Both the position numbers and the translations under genes were made by a program. The notes below the pieces were generated by a model that saw nothing but the letters and a program-made list of their open reading frames with translations, was not told where the DNA came from and ran no database searches. Of a stretch of 64,000 nt of DNA, positions 55,257 through 64,000 are shown in pieces (the first letter of the stretch is position 1; each line of letters opens with the position of its first letter). This DNA comes from Gammaproteobacteria bacterium (lineage in GTDB: Bacteria; Pseudomonadota; Gammaproteobacteria; Enterobacterales; Psychrobiaceae), in the NCBI GenBank assembly GCA_013214945.1, contig JABSRT010000010.1, positions 62,001 through 126,000 on the forward strand. Reading direction: 5' to 3'.

Positions 55257-58085
55257 TTAAACTTGCGCTTGACTCAATACCGCCGCACGACGACGTTGAG
55301 CAAATCCAATTAAACCTAATAACAATAAGGCTGGAATATAGAACCACTGACGAGCAGGACGGTCAACGGGTACGCCAACACTAGCAATTACCTGATCAAA
55401 GTCGAAGCCAGCTTTTGAAGCGCCACTGTCAAAACCAACCCCATCGATCATGACATCGCCATTATCTTGAGTAAGCAACTCTAAACCATAACCTTCCAGT
55501 CGATCTTGACCAGTAGTTTCATCACCAACGGTCAATAACATCGTTAAGGTCACGGGATCACCAACATCGTTTTCGCCATTAACCAAGATCTTTAATTCTT
55601 GTCCTGGCTCAACATCGGCCATTGCTTGCACCAGACCAGCACCACCGCGTTCTTCGTATGGTGGCACCACATAGTCCATCCAAAAACCAGGACGGAATAA
55701 GGTGAATGCAACCAACATTAACGCTGCTGATTCCCACAGCTTTGATCTTGCAAGGAAGTAACCCTGAGTACCCGCGGTAAAAATCAACATCGCAGCAGTT
55801 GCCACAATAAAGATAAATATACCTTCGGTAAAGGTGACGTCAATCAGCAACAAATCGGTATTGAAAATGAACAGGAATGGTAATAAAGCGGTACGCAACG
55901 AGTAGAAAAATGCGATAAAGCCAGTCGTTATTGGTTTGCCGCCAGATATTGCGGCGGCGGCAAAGGACGCGAGCCCCACCGGCGGCGTAACGTCGGCCAT
56001 AATACCAAAATAGAACACAAACATATGCACCGCAATTAACGGCACAATTAAACCATTTTGCTGACCAAGGCTAACAATAACCGGAGCCAGTAACGAGGAA
56101 ACAACAATATAGTTCGCAGTGGTCGGCAAACCCATGCCTAAAATTAGACTCAGGATTGCGGTCCACAACAGGATCAACATAATGTTGCCCATTGACAAGA
56201 ACTCAACCAGTGCCGCAAGTTTAAGCCCAACGCCCGTTTGCGATACTGCGCCAACGATGATACCTGCAGCCGCTGTTGCGATGCCAATACCAATCATATT
56301 ACGTGCACCAGCGATTAAACCTTCAATCAACTCGTTAAAACCTAATTTGAAACGACCGATAGTTTCTTGATTGCGGAAAAAAGCAAAAACATAACGCTGG
56401 GTCAGCAAAATGAAGATCATCAATATCGTGGCATAAAATGCCGACAGTCCTGGTGATAAACGCTCAACCATCAAACACCAAATCAACACGATAACTGGTA
56501 ATAAGAAATGTAAACCAGCCATTACTGTCGGTTTTGTTTCTGGTAATTCCAACACGGGTGAATTTGGATCGTCCAACACTAAATCTGGATAAGCAGAGCT
56601 AATTTTAGCTAAATAAATATATGCTGCGATTGTAATCGCACCCATAACCCAAGGAGTAAAGTCTTTACCTACCGTAGCTTGAACTATGTCAATTAAGAAA
56701 AACAGACCAAAGGCACCAATCACAATATTACACAAGACCATCGCACCGGTTGATACTAGCTGCGCATAAGTATTTTCCGTCGTTTTAGCCTTTAGACCAT
56801 TAACAACGAAGAACTGCACCGCTAAAATTCCCGCTACACCCATTAAACGTGCGCCGGTAGATTCCAGTAACTGATAAACTTCGGATAAGTAATAAAGACC
56901 ACCGCCCATCGCCATAATAGCCGATACGGTCATTGCCCAAGATAGCATTACATACTTAGCTGGCTTGCTTTCACCAAGCTTAGTCAAGCCTTGCATGCCA
57001 GACTTCATCGCTTCTAAATGCACAATGTAGACGAGTGCGATGTAAGAGATGATTGCCGGCAAAAATGCGTGTTTAACCACTTCGAAATAAGGAATGTTAA
57101 CGTATTCCACCATTAAGAAGGCCGCGGCCCCCATCACGGGTGGCATAATCTGGCCGTTTACTGACGAAGCAACTTCAATCGCACCGGCTTTTTCAGCGCT
57201 AAAACCAACGCGTTTCATCATTGGAATGGTAAAGGTACCCGTAGTAACCACGTTGGCAATTGAAGAGCCAGAGATTAACCCGGTCATACCTGACGCAACA
57301 ACGGCTGCTTTAGCAGGTCCACCACGCAAGTGGCCCATCATTGAGAAGGCAATTTTAATAAAGTAGTTACCCGCACCAGCGCGATCTAACAAGGCGCCAA
57401 ATAATACGAATAAGAACACTAGCTCGGTCGATACACCCAGTGCGATCCCGAAGACCCCTTCACCGAATAACCATTGGTGATCCATGGTGCCACCAAAAGA
57501 AGAACCTTTCCAAGCCAGTAACCCCGGGGCATATGGCCCAAGGAAGGTATAACACAAGAAGACGATTGCAACGACCATTAACGGCGGCCCTAAGGCACGA
57601 CGAGTAGCTTCAAGCAACAAAATGATGCCGATAACCGAGGCAACAATGTCAAATGTGTTAGGATTTGCCGGACGATCAGATAGCATAGTGCCAAATATTG
57701 AATCCACTAATGCCGAATCAGCAATAAACGGATAAAGCGCACAAAGTGCACCGACAATAGCCAGCGTCCAGTCAAATACTGAAATATGTTTACGCGACGA
57801 ACTTTTCAGGGCTGGATAGGCCAAGAAAGTAAGAAACATTGAAAATGCTAGGTGAATTTTACGTGCTTCATCCCCAGAAAATACTCCCCAACCAATAGTA
57901 AATGGCACAGGTGAGGCGATCCACACTTGAAATAGCGACCAAGCCAATGCGGTCATAGCAAGTAAATTAACTATGGCTTTATTTGTAGGCGATCGCCCTC
58001 CCATATCACTTGATGCGACTAAATCTTGTATTTCTGAATCAGTCATTTGTTGTGAGTTGCTGCTGTTATCTGCATTCATCCCCAT
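55257..58085 (-). CDS. TAXI-type TRAP transporter fused permease (4TM + 12TM)
   Basis: A 942-residue inner-membrane protein in which the small and large TRAP permease subunits are fused; TRAP systems use a sodium gradient and a periplasmic binding protein. Many hydrophobic helices alternate with the large-subunit signatures SGMTGLISGSSIANVVTTGTFTIPMMKRVGF and GMGLPTTANYIVVSSLLAPVI. Near the C-terminus lies a soluble stretch (about 800-915) with a final membrane helix, matching the DUF3394 tail of TAXI permeases. It follows the TAXI binding-protein gene on the same strand with a stable hairpin between them. The start could be either of two ATGs two codons apart. Confidence 0.93.
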   Translation of the reverse strand: MGMNADNSSNSQQMTDSEIQDLVASSDMGGRSPTNKAIVNLLAMTALAWSLFQVWIASPVPFTIGWGVFSGDEARKIHLAFSMFLTFLAYPALKSSSRKHISVFDWTLAIVGALCALYPFIADSALVDSIFGTMLSDRPANPNTFDIVASVIGIILLLEATRRALGPPLMVVAIVFLCYTFLGPYAPGLLAWKGSSFGGTMDHQWLFGEGVFGIALGVSTELVFLFVLFGALLDRAGAGNYFIKIAFSMMGHLRGGPAKAAVVASGMTGLISGSSIANVVTTGTFTIPMMKRVGFSAEKAGAIEVASSVNGQIMPPVMGAAAFLMVEYVNIPYFEVVKHAFLPAIISYIALVYIVHLEAMKSGMQGLTKLGESKPAKYVMLSWAMTVSAIMAMGGGLYYLSEVYQLLESTGARLMGVAGILAVQFFVVNGLKAKTTENTYAQLVSTGAMVLCNIVIGAFGLFFLIDIVQATVGKDFTPWVMGAITIAAYIYLAKISSAYPDLVLDDPNSPVLELPETKPTVMAGLHFLLPVIVLIWCLMVERLSPGLSAFYATILMIFILLTQRYVFAFFRNQETIGRFKLGFNELIEGLIAGARNMIGIGIATAAAGIIVGAVSQTGVGLKLAALVEFLSMGNIMLILLWTAILSLILGMGLPTTANYIVVSSLLAPVIVSLGQQNGLIVPLIAVHMFVFYFGIMADVTPPVGLASFAAAAISGGKPITTGFIAFFYSLRTALLPFLFIFNTDLLLIDVTFTEGIFIFIVATAAMLIFTAGTQGYFLARSKLWESAALMLVAFTLFRPGFWMDYVVPPYEERGGAGLVQAMADVEPGQELKILVNGENDVGDPVTLTMLLTVGDETTGQDRLEGYGLELLTQDNGDVMIDGVGFDSGASKAGFDFDQVIASVGVPVDRPARQWFYIPALLLLGLIGFAQRRRAAVLSQAQV

Positions 58086-58207
58086 ATCTCTATCTCTCTG
58101 GCGAATATCAACACCTAAATGTCGATCACTTCTCGCGTTATTAATGGAATTTTTCTTAACTTTTCTACTTCTAGTCGCTGCAGGTTGACAGCGCTAAAAA
58201 CGAAATC

Positions 58208-58235
58208 AGGCGAAAGTGTTGTGACACTTTCGCCT
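58208..58235 (-). repeat. Strong intercistronic hairpin between TAXI binding protein and permease
   Basis: AGGCGAAAGTGT and ACACTTTCGCCT are perfect 12-base arms around a four-base loop. On the minus strand no T-run follows. It probably protects the binding-protein mRNA or lowers read-through, giving more binding protein than permease. Confidence 0.75.
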
Positions 58236-58278
58236 TTGGTAGACTACTGAATTATATTCACTTTAGGCGAATATTAAA

Positions 58279-59247
58279 TTACATCCAACCGCGTTCTTTG
58301 TAATAACGAATTGCACCATCGTGTAATGGAGCAGATAGGTTATCAATGATCATGTTGCTCTCTTTAAGATGAGCAAACGCTGGATGCATTTTCTTGAAAC
58401 GCTTAAAGTTTTCGAAAACAGCTTTTACCATTTGGTAAATAGTTTCGTCATCAGTCGCGGTTGAGCTAACAAAAGTAGCGCCAACACCAAACGTTGCAGT
58501 ATCAGTATCAGTACCTTTGTACATGCCACCAGGAATACTAGTCATTGCATAGTAATCATTGTCTGACGCTAGTTTCATCGCTTCAGCATTAGCTACAGGT
58601 ACCATCACAGCATCACAAGAAGTTGTTGCTTCTTTGATTGAACCGTTAGGATGACCCACAGTAAATACGATTGCATCAACTTTTCCATCACAAAGCGCTG
58701 CTGCTTGCTCTGATGATTTTAGCTGAGAAGCCACGGCGAAATCATCCATGGTCCAACCCATTTTGCCCATGATTACTTCCATGGTGCCGCGTTGACCAGA
58801 ACCTGGGTTACCAACATTAACTTTTTTACCTTTAAGATCAGCAAAAGTCTTGATACCAGAATCAGCACGAGCAACTACAGTGAATGGTTCCGGGTGAACA
58901 GAGAATACTGCGCGTAATTCTTTGTAAGCACCGTCTTGGAACTTGTCTGGTGCAGTGCCGTTATATGCGTGATACTGCCAATCAGACTGAGCAACACCCA
59001 TGTCAACATCGCCAGCACGAATGCCGTTAAGGTTAGTTACAGAGCCACCTGTTTTATGAGTACAGTTAATGTTGTGATCAGAAGTGCCTTTATTAACTAG
59101 GCGACAAATTGCACCACCAACTTGGTAATAAACACCAGTTTGACCACCGGTACCAATAACCACATGTTTAGTTTCTGCAAATGCAGACGCTGTCATCATA
59201 GTGGCAGCACCAACCATCGCAGTAATGGCTAACTTTTTAATTAACAT
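58279..59247 (-). CDS. TAXI-family TRAP periplasmic solute-binding protein
   Basis: A 322-residue secreted protein with a signal peptide (MLIKKLAITAMVGAATMMTA, cleavage near SAFA). The TAXI fold starts HVVIGTGGQTGVYYQVGGAICRLVNKG, where the family name motif T-A-x-I-type binding loop lies. VARADSGIKTFADLKGKKVNVGNPGSGQRGTMEVIM follows. Only three cysteine-containing spots are visible (CRLV, CTHK, CDGK). TAXI proteins of known ligand bind glutamate or dicarboxylates in several bacteria. The neighbours (aminotransferase, BKACE) suggest an amino or keto acid. It is the donor protein for the fused permease downstream. Confidence 0.93.
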   Translation of the reverse strand: MLIKKLAITAMVGAATMMTASAFAETKHVVIGTGGQTGVYYQVGGAICRLVNKGTSDHNINCTHKTGGSVTNLNGIRAGDVDMGVAQSDWQYHAYNGTAPDKFQDGAYKELRAVFSVHPEPFTVVARADSGIKTFADLKGKKVNVGNPGSGQRGTMEVIMGKMGWTMDDFAVASQLKSSEQAAALCDGKVDAIVFTVGHPNGSIKEATTSCDAVMVPVANAEAMKLASDNDYYAMTSIPGGMYKGTDTDTATFGVGATFVSSTATDDETIYQMVKAVFENFKRFKKMHPAFAHLKESNMIIDNLSAPLHDGAIRYYKERGWM

Positions 59248-59459
59248 TCATTTCTCCTTTGTTTTTATACTTATGTAATTAGAGTAAACATACAGCTGTT
59301 GCTGTTAGTTTATGACTATATAATAGTTGGTCTTTGTGACTTCAACCAAATATAACCATTAAAATAATAATCCAGTATTAGGTAAAACATTGCTCTAAGC
59401 CAACCTGCTCAGTGCGGCGCTAGTGTATGAGTATTAGCACCCAATAGAAAGTCCTTATT

Positions 59460-60281
59460 CTATTTCATCCCTAGAATTTCTCTAGAGTCGGCGGAGGTTG
59501 CCCGATTACGGCCCAACTTGCCAAGATTTGACACGAAATTTGTGACCAATGCCGCGTTATTAGGCGCTTTAGCACCATTTGGCAGTAACATGTTGTTCTC
59601 GAATCCGATGCGACAGTGACCACCATGCATCGCAGCAAGCAGTACGCACTCAGCTTCTTTAGCACCAAATGCACAGACAGCCCACACAGATTCAAACTCA
59701 TCAAGCGCTGCCAGCATTGGTTTTAAGTCATCAGGATCTGAGGTTTGGTTTTCACTATAACGCCCTAAAACCAGCAATAATGATGGGCAGGCATCAGGAA
59801 TAACGCCTTGGCGATGTAGCTTAATAAAACGTTCAATGTCTTCAACACTATAAAGAATATATTGAGGTGCAATTTTATTTTGTAATAACCAGCGAAAGAA
59901 CTCGCCAGCTTGCTGTTCACGGCCCTCTGGACACAGTTCTTTTAAGGCTACTGAGACGGCTTCAGGTTTTAGCTCGCGTACCGCAGCCATCTGCTGCTCT
60001 GGCGTATACATGCCTACAGCTTCGGTGGTCGCTTGAATAATTAAGTCATGGCCAACTCGCGCTCTAATTGCCGCAATTGCCGGACGATAATATGCAGGCT
60101 CAATTGAATGTTTACCTTGGGGGTCTCTAACATGCAAATGAATCATTGAAGCACCTGCCCGTAAACAATTTTCAGCTTCAGTCGCTAATTCCTCAGGACT
60201 AATAGGTATAGCACTATGATCTTGTTTGCTTTTTCTAGCACCATTAGGTGCCACGCAAATAATCACTGAGTTATTTTTCAT
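59460..60281 (-). CDS. BKACE-family (DUF849) beta-keto acid cleavage enzyme
   Basis: BKACE enzymes cleave a beta-keto acid with acetyl-CoA to acetoacetate and a new acyl-CoA, using a zinc ion. This 273-residue protein has VIICVAPNGARKSKQ, the metal-site HLHVRDPQGKHS and IIQATTEAVGMYTPEQQ. It also has AVSVALKELCPEG and GGHCRIGFENNMLLPNGAKAPNNAALV, the second zinc-site block. I start at the second ATG (MKNNSVIICV), which overlaps the aminotransferase end by eleven bases. The first Met three codons earlier is possible. Substrate classes in this family vary widely and cannot be read from sequence alone. Confidence 0.87.
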   Translation of the reverse strand: MKNNSVIICVAPNGARKSKQDHSAIPISPEELATEAENCLRAGASMIHLHVRDPQGKHSIEPAYYRPAIAAIRARVGHDLIIQATTEAVGMYTPEQQMAAVRELKPEAVSVALKELCPEGREQQAGEFFRWLLQNKIAPQYILYSVEDIERFIKLHRQGVIPDACPSLLLVLGRYSENQTSDPDDLKPMLAALDEFESVWAVCAFGAKEAECVLLAAMHGGHCRIGFENNMLLPNGAKAPNNAALVTNFVSNLGKLGRNRATSADSREILGMK

Positions 60282-61632
60282 CTTGAACAATCCCTTTTTC
60301 GACTAATGCTTGATCTAATGCCAGACCCAGTTTGGTGACAATTTCATCAATATGGCATTGCTCGATGATAAAAGGTGGTGCGAGTAAAATATGGTTGCCA
60401 GCGACCCCGTCAATTGTGCCACCGCTCGGATAACAGATGAGACCTTGCGCCATTGCGGCCTTTTTTATCGCGCTATGGATCTTTAACCCCGCATCTAATG
60501 GTGCTTTCGTACTCCGATCAGCAACCAATTCAAGTCCCCAAAATAACCCGCGGCCACGAATATCTCCCACATTAGGATGGTCGCCAAAACGCTCAATCAA
60601 CGCCTGCTCAAACTTACTGCCCATCAAATTGACATTATCGAGCAGGTTATGACTAACTATTTCCTGCTGAACCGCCAAAGCGGCCGCGCATGCCGTTGAA
60701 TGTGCTAAATAAGTATGACCGTGCTGGAAAAAACCGCTGCCATTGATAATCGCATCGTATATTTTACCGCTGAGCAGCATCGCCCCAATCGCCTGATAGC
60801 CAGCGCCCAGGCCTTTAGCCACGGTCAAAATATCAGGGGTGATATCTTCTTGCTCACAAGCAAATAAACTGCCAGTTCGCCCCATGCCGCACATTACTTC
60901 ATCAAGAATTAATAAAATACCATGCTGATCGCAAATTTCTCGTACCCGTTTAAAATAGCCAGGCACTGGCGTTAATACCCCAGATGTCGCGCCCACGACC
61001 GGCTCGGCTAAAAACGCAATAACATTCTCAGCCCCAAGCGCTTGAATGCGTTCGTCTAACTCATTGGCTATGCGCTGACCGTATTGGTAGTCACTTTCGC
61101 CGGCCGCTTTGCCACGATAAGGATAACAGGGACTAATATGCTCAACGTCAATCAGCAGTGGATCAAATTGTTGGCGGCGCCACATATTGCCACCAGCAGC
61201 TAGCGCCCCCAACGTATTACCATGATAGCTTTGCTTGCGAGCAATAAAGTATTTACGCGAGCTTTCGCCACGCTCCATAAAATATTGCCGCGCCAACTTT
61301 AGTGCTGACTCAACCGCTTCAGAGCCACCCGAAACAAAATACGCATAAGCAAGTCCTGCTGGTGCTTGCTCAACCAAAAAGTCAGCCAAATCTTCGGCCG
61401 GATCACTGGTAAAAAATGACGTATGGGCAAAAGCAATTTTATCAACCTGATCTTTAATTGCTTGGCGGACTTTAGTATTTGAGTGGCCCAAGCAAGAAAC
61501 AGCGGCACCGCCGGAGGCATCAATGTAACGCTTACCGTCTTGATCGATGATATATGGACCATCTCCCAGCGCAGCGACTGGTAATGTATCTTTGGGTTGG
61601 CGGTGTAAAATTCGGGTGGTACGGCTTGGCAT
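60271..61632 (-). CDS. Class III PLP-dependent aminotransferase
   Basis: A 453-residue aminotransferase of the omega-amino acid/acetylornithine group. It has YIIDQDGKRYIDASGGAAVSCLGHSN, FVSGGSEAVESALKLAR, KQSYHGNTLGALAAGGN and LAEPVVGATSGVLTPVPGYF. LILDEVMCGMGRTG, the PLP lysine in LTVAKGLGAGYQAIGAMLL, and FQHGHTYLAHSTACAAALAV follow. Enzymes of this subgroup accept beta-alanine, taurine, diamines or related amines. Its product keto acid could be the substrate of the BKACE next in the operon. A LysR-type dyad lies 83-101 bases upstream. Confidence 0.9.
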   Translation of the reverse strand: MPSRTTRILHRQPKDTLPVAALGDGPYIIDQDGKRYIDASGGAAVSCLGHSNTKVRQAIKDQVDKIAFAHTSFFTSDPAEDLADFLVEQAPAGLAYAYFVSGGSEAVESALKLARQYFMERGESSRKYFIARKQSYHGNTLGALAAGGNMWRRQQFDPLLIDVEHISPCYPYRGKAAGESDYQYGQRIANELDERIQALGAENVIAFLAEPVVGATSGVLTPVPGYFKRVREICDQHGILLILDEVMCGMGRTGSLFACEQEDITPDILTVAKGLGAGYQAIGAMLLSGKIYDAIINGSGFFQHGHTYLAHSTACAAALAVQQEIVSHNLLDNVNLMGSKFEQALIERFGDHPNVGDIRGRGLFWGLELVADRSTKAPLDAGLKIHSAIKKAAMAQGLICYPSGGTIDGVAGNHILLAPPFIIEQCHIDEIVTKLGLALDQALVEKGIVQDEK

Positions 61633-61714
61633 AGTGAACAGCTTGTATCGTTTAAAGTCTTACCAGACTAAGCCATCACTTGGTCGTTTTTCAATCGATT
61701 TAATCTAATGCACA

Positions 61715-61733
61715 CTGTTAGATTATCTAACAG
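61715..61733. promoter_or_regulatory. LysR-type dyad before the aminotransferase operon
   Basis: CTGTTAGA-TTA-TCTAACAG is a perfect eight-base dyad that contains the T-N11-A pattern of LysR-type sites. It spans the LysR gene stop codon and lies upstream of the aminotransferase start. It could also stop the LysR transcript, but no T-run follows. Confidence 0.6.
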
Positions 61734-62658
61734 CCACCACATACTGACTCAGCGGCGTCCGCGTTTGTTGGTAATGTTCAACTTGTGCTAGTAACCAACG
61801 ATGAAATAGCTCAATAGTCGGTTGTGAGCTGTCTTTCTTAGGATAAAACAAATAATAAGCCATGCGACTGCCAACAAATATATTGAACGGAATAACGAGT
61901 TTTCCTTGCTCTAATTCTCGCGCAGCGAGAATACTGCCTGCAGTGATTATGCCTTGACCATCAATTGCCGCCTGCAATGCTAACGCAGAATCTGAAAAGT
62001 AGTGTCCGGTCGTCGTATCAACGTTGTCAATTCCCGCTTCTTGGCACCAAGTTTTCCACGCCGTGCCATCGTCATCATGAATTAAGGTTTGCCGTGCCAG
62101 ATCGGTCGCCGTTTTTAAACCACAATCGCCGTCAAGTAATTGCGGTGCACAGGCAACAAAGGCATCGACATCAAAAAGTTTAGTCACGTTAGTCATTTGA
62201 TCGTGCTGACAGTCCCAGCGGATCGCAACATCGACTTCGTCACCGTTATTAAAACCATCAAAGGTTGCGCTTGGCTGAAGTCTAAGTCGAATATTAGGGT
62301 GGCGCTGTTGAAAGTCATTTAATCGCGGTACTAACCAATGAATAGCAAACGCCGAGGTCAAACTAATCGTTAGCGTTTCAATTGCAATATCATTGCTCAG
62401 TTTCTCACAAACGTTCGCGAGTTGGTCAAGAGCACTAGAGGTTACTGGTAACAGTTTTTTACCTTGCTCATTCAAAGATATTTTACCGTGTGAACGGACA
62501 AATAATGGCTGATTAAAATAAGCTTCCAATAATTTAATTTGCTGGCTTACCGCACCATGAGTCACATGCAACTCTTGGGCAGCTAAGGTAAAACTCTGTA
62601 ATCGTGCCGCTGCCTCAAAGACTCGCAAGGCTTTTAAAGGTGGTAATTTCCGCTCCAT
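61723..62658 (-). CDS. LysR-family transcriptional regulator (GcvA-like)
   Basis: A 311-residue regulator with an N-terminal winged helix (LKALRVFEAAARLQSFTLAAQELHVTHGAVSQQIKLLEAYFNQPLFVRSHGKISL). A periplasmic-binding-like effector domain follows, with LTISLTSAFAIHWLVPRLNDFQQRHPNIRLRL and DGQGIITAGSILAARELEQGKLVIPF. AGGGG precedes the ATG. It lies just upstream of the aminotransferase-BKACE-TRAP genes on the same strand, so it is the likely controller of that unit. The effector is presumably the transported compound. Confidence 0.9.
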   Translation of the reverse strand: MERKLPPLKALRVFEAAARLQSFTLAAQELHVTHGAVSQQIKLLEAYFNQPLFVRSHGKISLNEQGKKLLPVTSSALDQLANVCEKLSNDIAIETLTISLTSAFAIHWLVPRLNDFQQRHPNIRLRLQPSATFDGFNNGDEVDVAIRWDCQHDQMTNVTKLFDVDAFVACAPQLLDGDCGLKTATDLARQTLIHDDDGTAWKTWCQEAGIDNVDTTTGHYFSDSALALQAAIDGQGIITAGSILAARELEQGKLVIPFNIFVGSRMAYYLFYPKKDSSQPTIELFHRWLLAQVEHYQQTRTPLSQYVVAVR

Positions 62659-62706
62659 TTGTTAACCCCTAGACCATGATTTTAATAGCAATGACGACTC
62701 GCTAAC

Positions 62707-63051
62707 TTAAACTGCAACCAGTGCCACACCTTCAAATTTTATGCCTTGCCAACCTTGAGCGATAAATTGTCGAATATTGCCATGATCTTCACCCTGAGGA
62801 TGCTTTAATACATCATCACGATAATAGGCACCGAAACAGGCTAACGTTTGCTGCTGATTCAACTTATTAAGCAGTGCAAAGGCAAATATTTTGCACGAAC
62901 CTTCATTTTTACCTGCGGCGTTAAGCAGCGAACCATTGGCAAACGTTGTTGGCAGGTAATTATAATGTTCACTTATCACCGCCATTACTTGCACAAAGTC
63001 GATTTGCTGTGGCTGGTCTTCAATTTGGTTAAGTAATTCAGTCAATGACAT
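62707..63051 (-). CDS. HopJ-family protein
   Basis: A 114-residue protein of the HopJ type III effector family: FVQVMAVISEHYNYLPTTFANG, NAAGKNEGSCKIFAFALLNKLNQQQTLACFGAYYRDDVLKHPQGEDHGNIRQFIAQGW. Despite the name, members occur in many free-living marine bacteria with no type III secretion, and no secretion gene is near here. A domestic cytoplasmic role is likely, but the function is not known. The ribosome binding site is weak. Confidence 0.88.
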   Translation of the reverse strand: MSLTELLNQIEDQPQQIDFVQVMAVISEHYNYLPTTFANGSLLNAAGKNEGSCKIFAFALLNKLNQQQTLACFGAYYRDDVLKHPQGEDHGNIRQFIAQGWQGIKFEGVALVAV

Positions 63052-63198
63052 TTTTTTGATTCTTGATGGTTAATTTATTAGTATTTTGTCAGAATAAGCG
63101 TTAACAAAATAGCCTCAGTAGCAATAAATTACCGCTTAACCTCCAGCGAGCTAACCATCGCAGTTAAAATATTAAGAAAAAATTTATTAGGAATAACG

Positions 63199-64000
63199 AT
63201 GAAGATTGATTTTATCGACAGCATTAGTCCGATCCCTGCCGCTCAATGGCAAAGATTAAACAATTGTGAGTCGCCATTTTTACAACAGTCTTTCTTTAGC
63301 GCGTTAGAAACAAGCCACAGCGCCGTAGAGGCCAATGGCTGGATACCACACCACATGCTGGTCCACGGTGAGAACGAGCAGCAACTTAAGGCGATTTTAC
63401 CGCTCTATATTAAGCAGCACTCGTGGGGGGAATTCGTTTTTGACTGGGCCTGGGCCGACGCATTTGAGCGTAATGGTTATGCTTATTATCCCAAGTTAGT
63501 AAGTACCATTCCCTTTACCCCGGTTAGCGGTGATAAGCTACTATCGAACGATATTTCACAATATGAAGTTATGCAATCGCTGACGGAACACTGTCAGCAA
63601 CAAGATTTTAATAGCTGGCATTTATTATTTTGTCCCGCAACAGACCAGTTGCCCGATGATGTTTTTTTACGTCACACCGTTCAATTTCAATGGTTTAATC
63701 GTGACTATCTAGATTTTGATCATTTTTTAGCGACATTTACAGCCCGAAAACGTAAAAACACCCGCAAAGAACGCTTATCAATTGCTGCACAAGGGCTAAC
63801 AATACAACGACTTAGCGCTGATGAGATAACCGAGCACGAACTGGACTTCTTTTACCTGACCTATCAATTAACCTATGCCAAACGCGGTCATACTCCGCAT
63901 TTAACCAAAGCGTTTTTTCAGCAAATCATTGCAGATCAAGCAAGCAATGTCTTGTTGGTTATCGCCAGTTATCAAAAAAAATATGTTGCGGCGGCTTGGT
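63199..64000 (+). CDS. FemAB/GNAT-like protein (DUF482), cut off by the window end
   Basis: The visible 267 codons begin after TTAGGAATAACG and run off the right edge. The protein reads MKIDFIDSISPIPAAQWQRL, CESPFLQQSFFSALETSHSA, PHHMLVHGENEQQLKAILPLYIKQHSWGEFVFDWAWADAFERNGYAYYPKLVSTIPFTPVSG and FTARKRKNTRKERLSIAAQGL. It matches the PF04339-type FemAB-like family, related to peptidyl- or aminoacyl-transferases of the GNAT fold. The substrate is unknown. No gene lies between it and the HopJ gene, which is divergent. Confidence 0.85.
   Translation, partial: MKIDFIDSISPIPAAQWQRLNNCESPFLQQSFFSALETSHSAVEANGWIPHHMLVHGENEQQLKAILPLYIKQHSWGEFVFDWAWADAFERNGYAYYPKLVSTIPFTPVSGDKLLSNDISQYEVMQSLTEHCQQQDFNSWHLLFCPATDQLPDDVFLRHTVQFQWFNRDYLDFDHFLATFTARKRKNTRKERLSIAAQGLTIQRLSADEITEHELDFFYLTYQLTYAKRGHTPHLTKAFFQQIIADQASNVLLVIASYQKKYVAAAW

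Noticed and set aside
62707-63051. Type III secretion effector as a sign of a virulence system
   Set aside because: HopJ-family proteins are common in free-living bacteria and there are no secretion genes in the window.

Overview
The window reads as the chromosome of a marine, aerobic gammaproteobacterium, most likely of the Alteromonadales (Colwellia, Thalassotalea or Shewanella type). This rests on gene content and order: typA / glnA-DUF4124-glnLG, cpxP / cpxRA, gpmI-envC-yibQ, rpoH-ftsXEY, single-Kdo LPS genes (waaA, kdkA), mutM-rpmGB-radC-coaBC-slmA, rph-pyrE / yicC. Nearly all of it is core chromosome with short intergenic gaps. No rRNA, tRNA or CRISPR array was seen.

Layout. 0-11 kb: a cut-off membrane protein, the GTPase TypA, the nitrogen-control block (glnA behind a sigma-54 promoter and an NtrC operator, then glnL-glnG behind a second NtrC operator), and the envelope-stress block (a CpxP/Spy protein divergent from cpxRA across a CpxR box). 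10-31 kb: trmL; the rhodanese-grxC-secB-gpsA operon; gpmI-envC-deacetylase; rpoH; ftsY-ftsE-ftsX; rsmD; ETF:quinone oxidoreductase; tmcA; a thioesterase; an ABC-2 exporter; kbl-tdh for threonine breakdown. 31-41 kb: a TetR regulator and the LPS inner-core region (waaA, kdkA, a heptosyltransferase), coaD, three AT-rich variable glycosyltransferase genes, and mutM. 41-48.6 kb: rpmG-rpmB, radC, coaBC, slmA, an unusual nucleotidyltransferase-kinase fusion, pyrE, rph and yicC.

48.6-50.1 kb is the main accessory region. It is a decayed integrative element at the 3' end of yicC, a site used by known mobilizable genomic islands. Two direct repeats of the yicC 3' end (20 of 23 bases identical, both including the stop codon) bracket about 1.5 kb. 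Inside are a truncated integrase start, two orphan small genes and a long imperfect inverted repeat.

50.2-63 kb is catabolic. It holds pxpABC (5-oxoproline to glutamate), a Cache-type chemoreceptor, and a LysR-class III aminotransferase-BKACE-TAXI-TRAP unit that looks like uptake and breakdown of one small amino or carboxylic acid. A dyad that fits a LysR box lies just before the aminotransferase. The window ends with a HopJ-family gene and a cut-off FemAB/GNAT-like gene.

Many start codons were moved inward from the longest open frame on the basis of ribosome binding sites and family N-termini. Functions are inferred by recognising motifs, without database searches.
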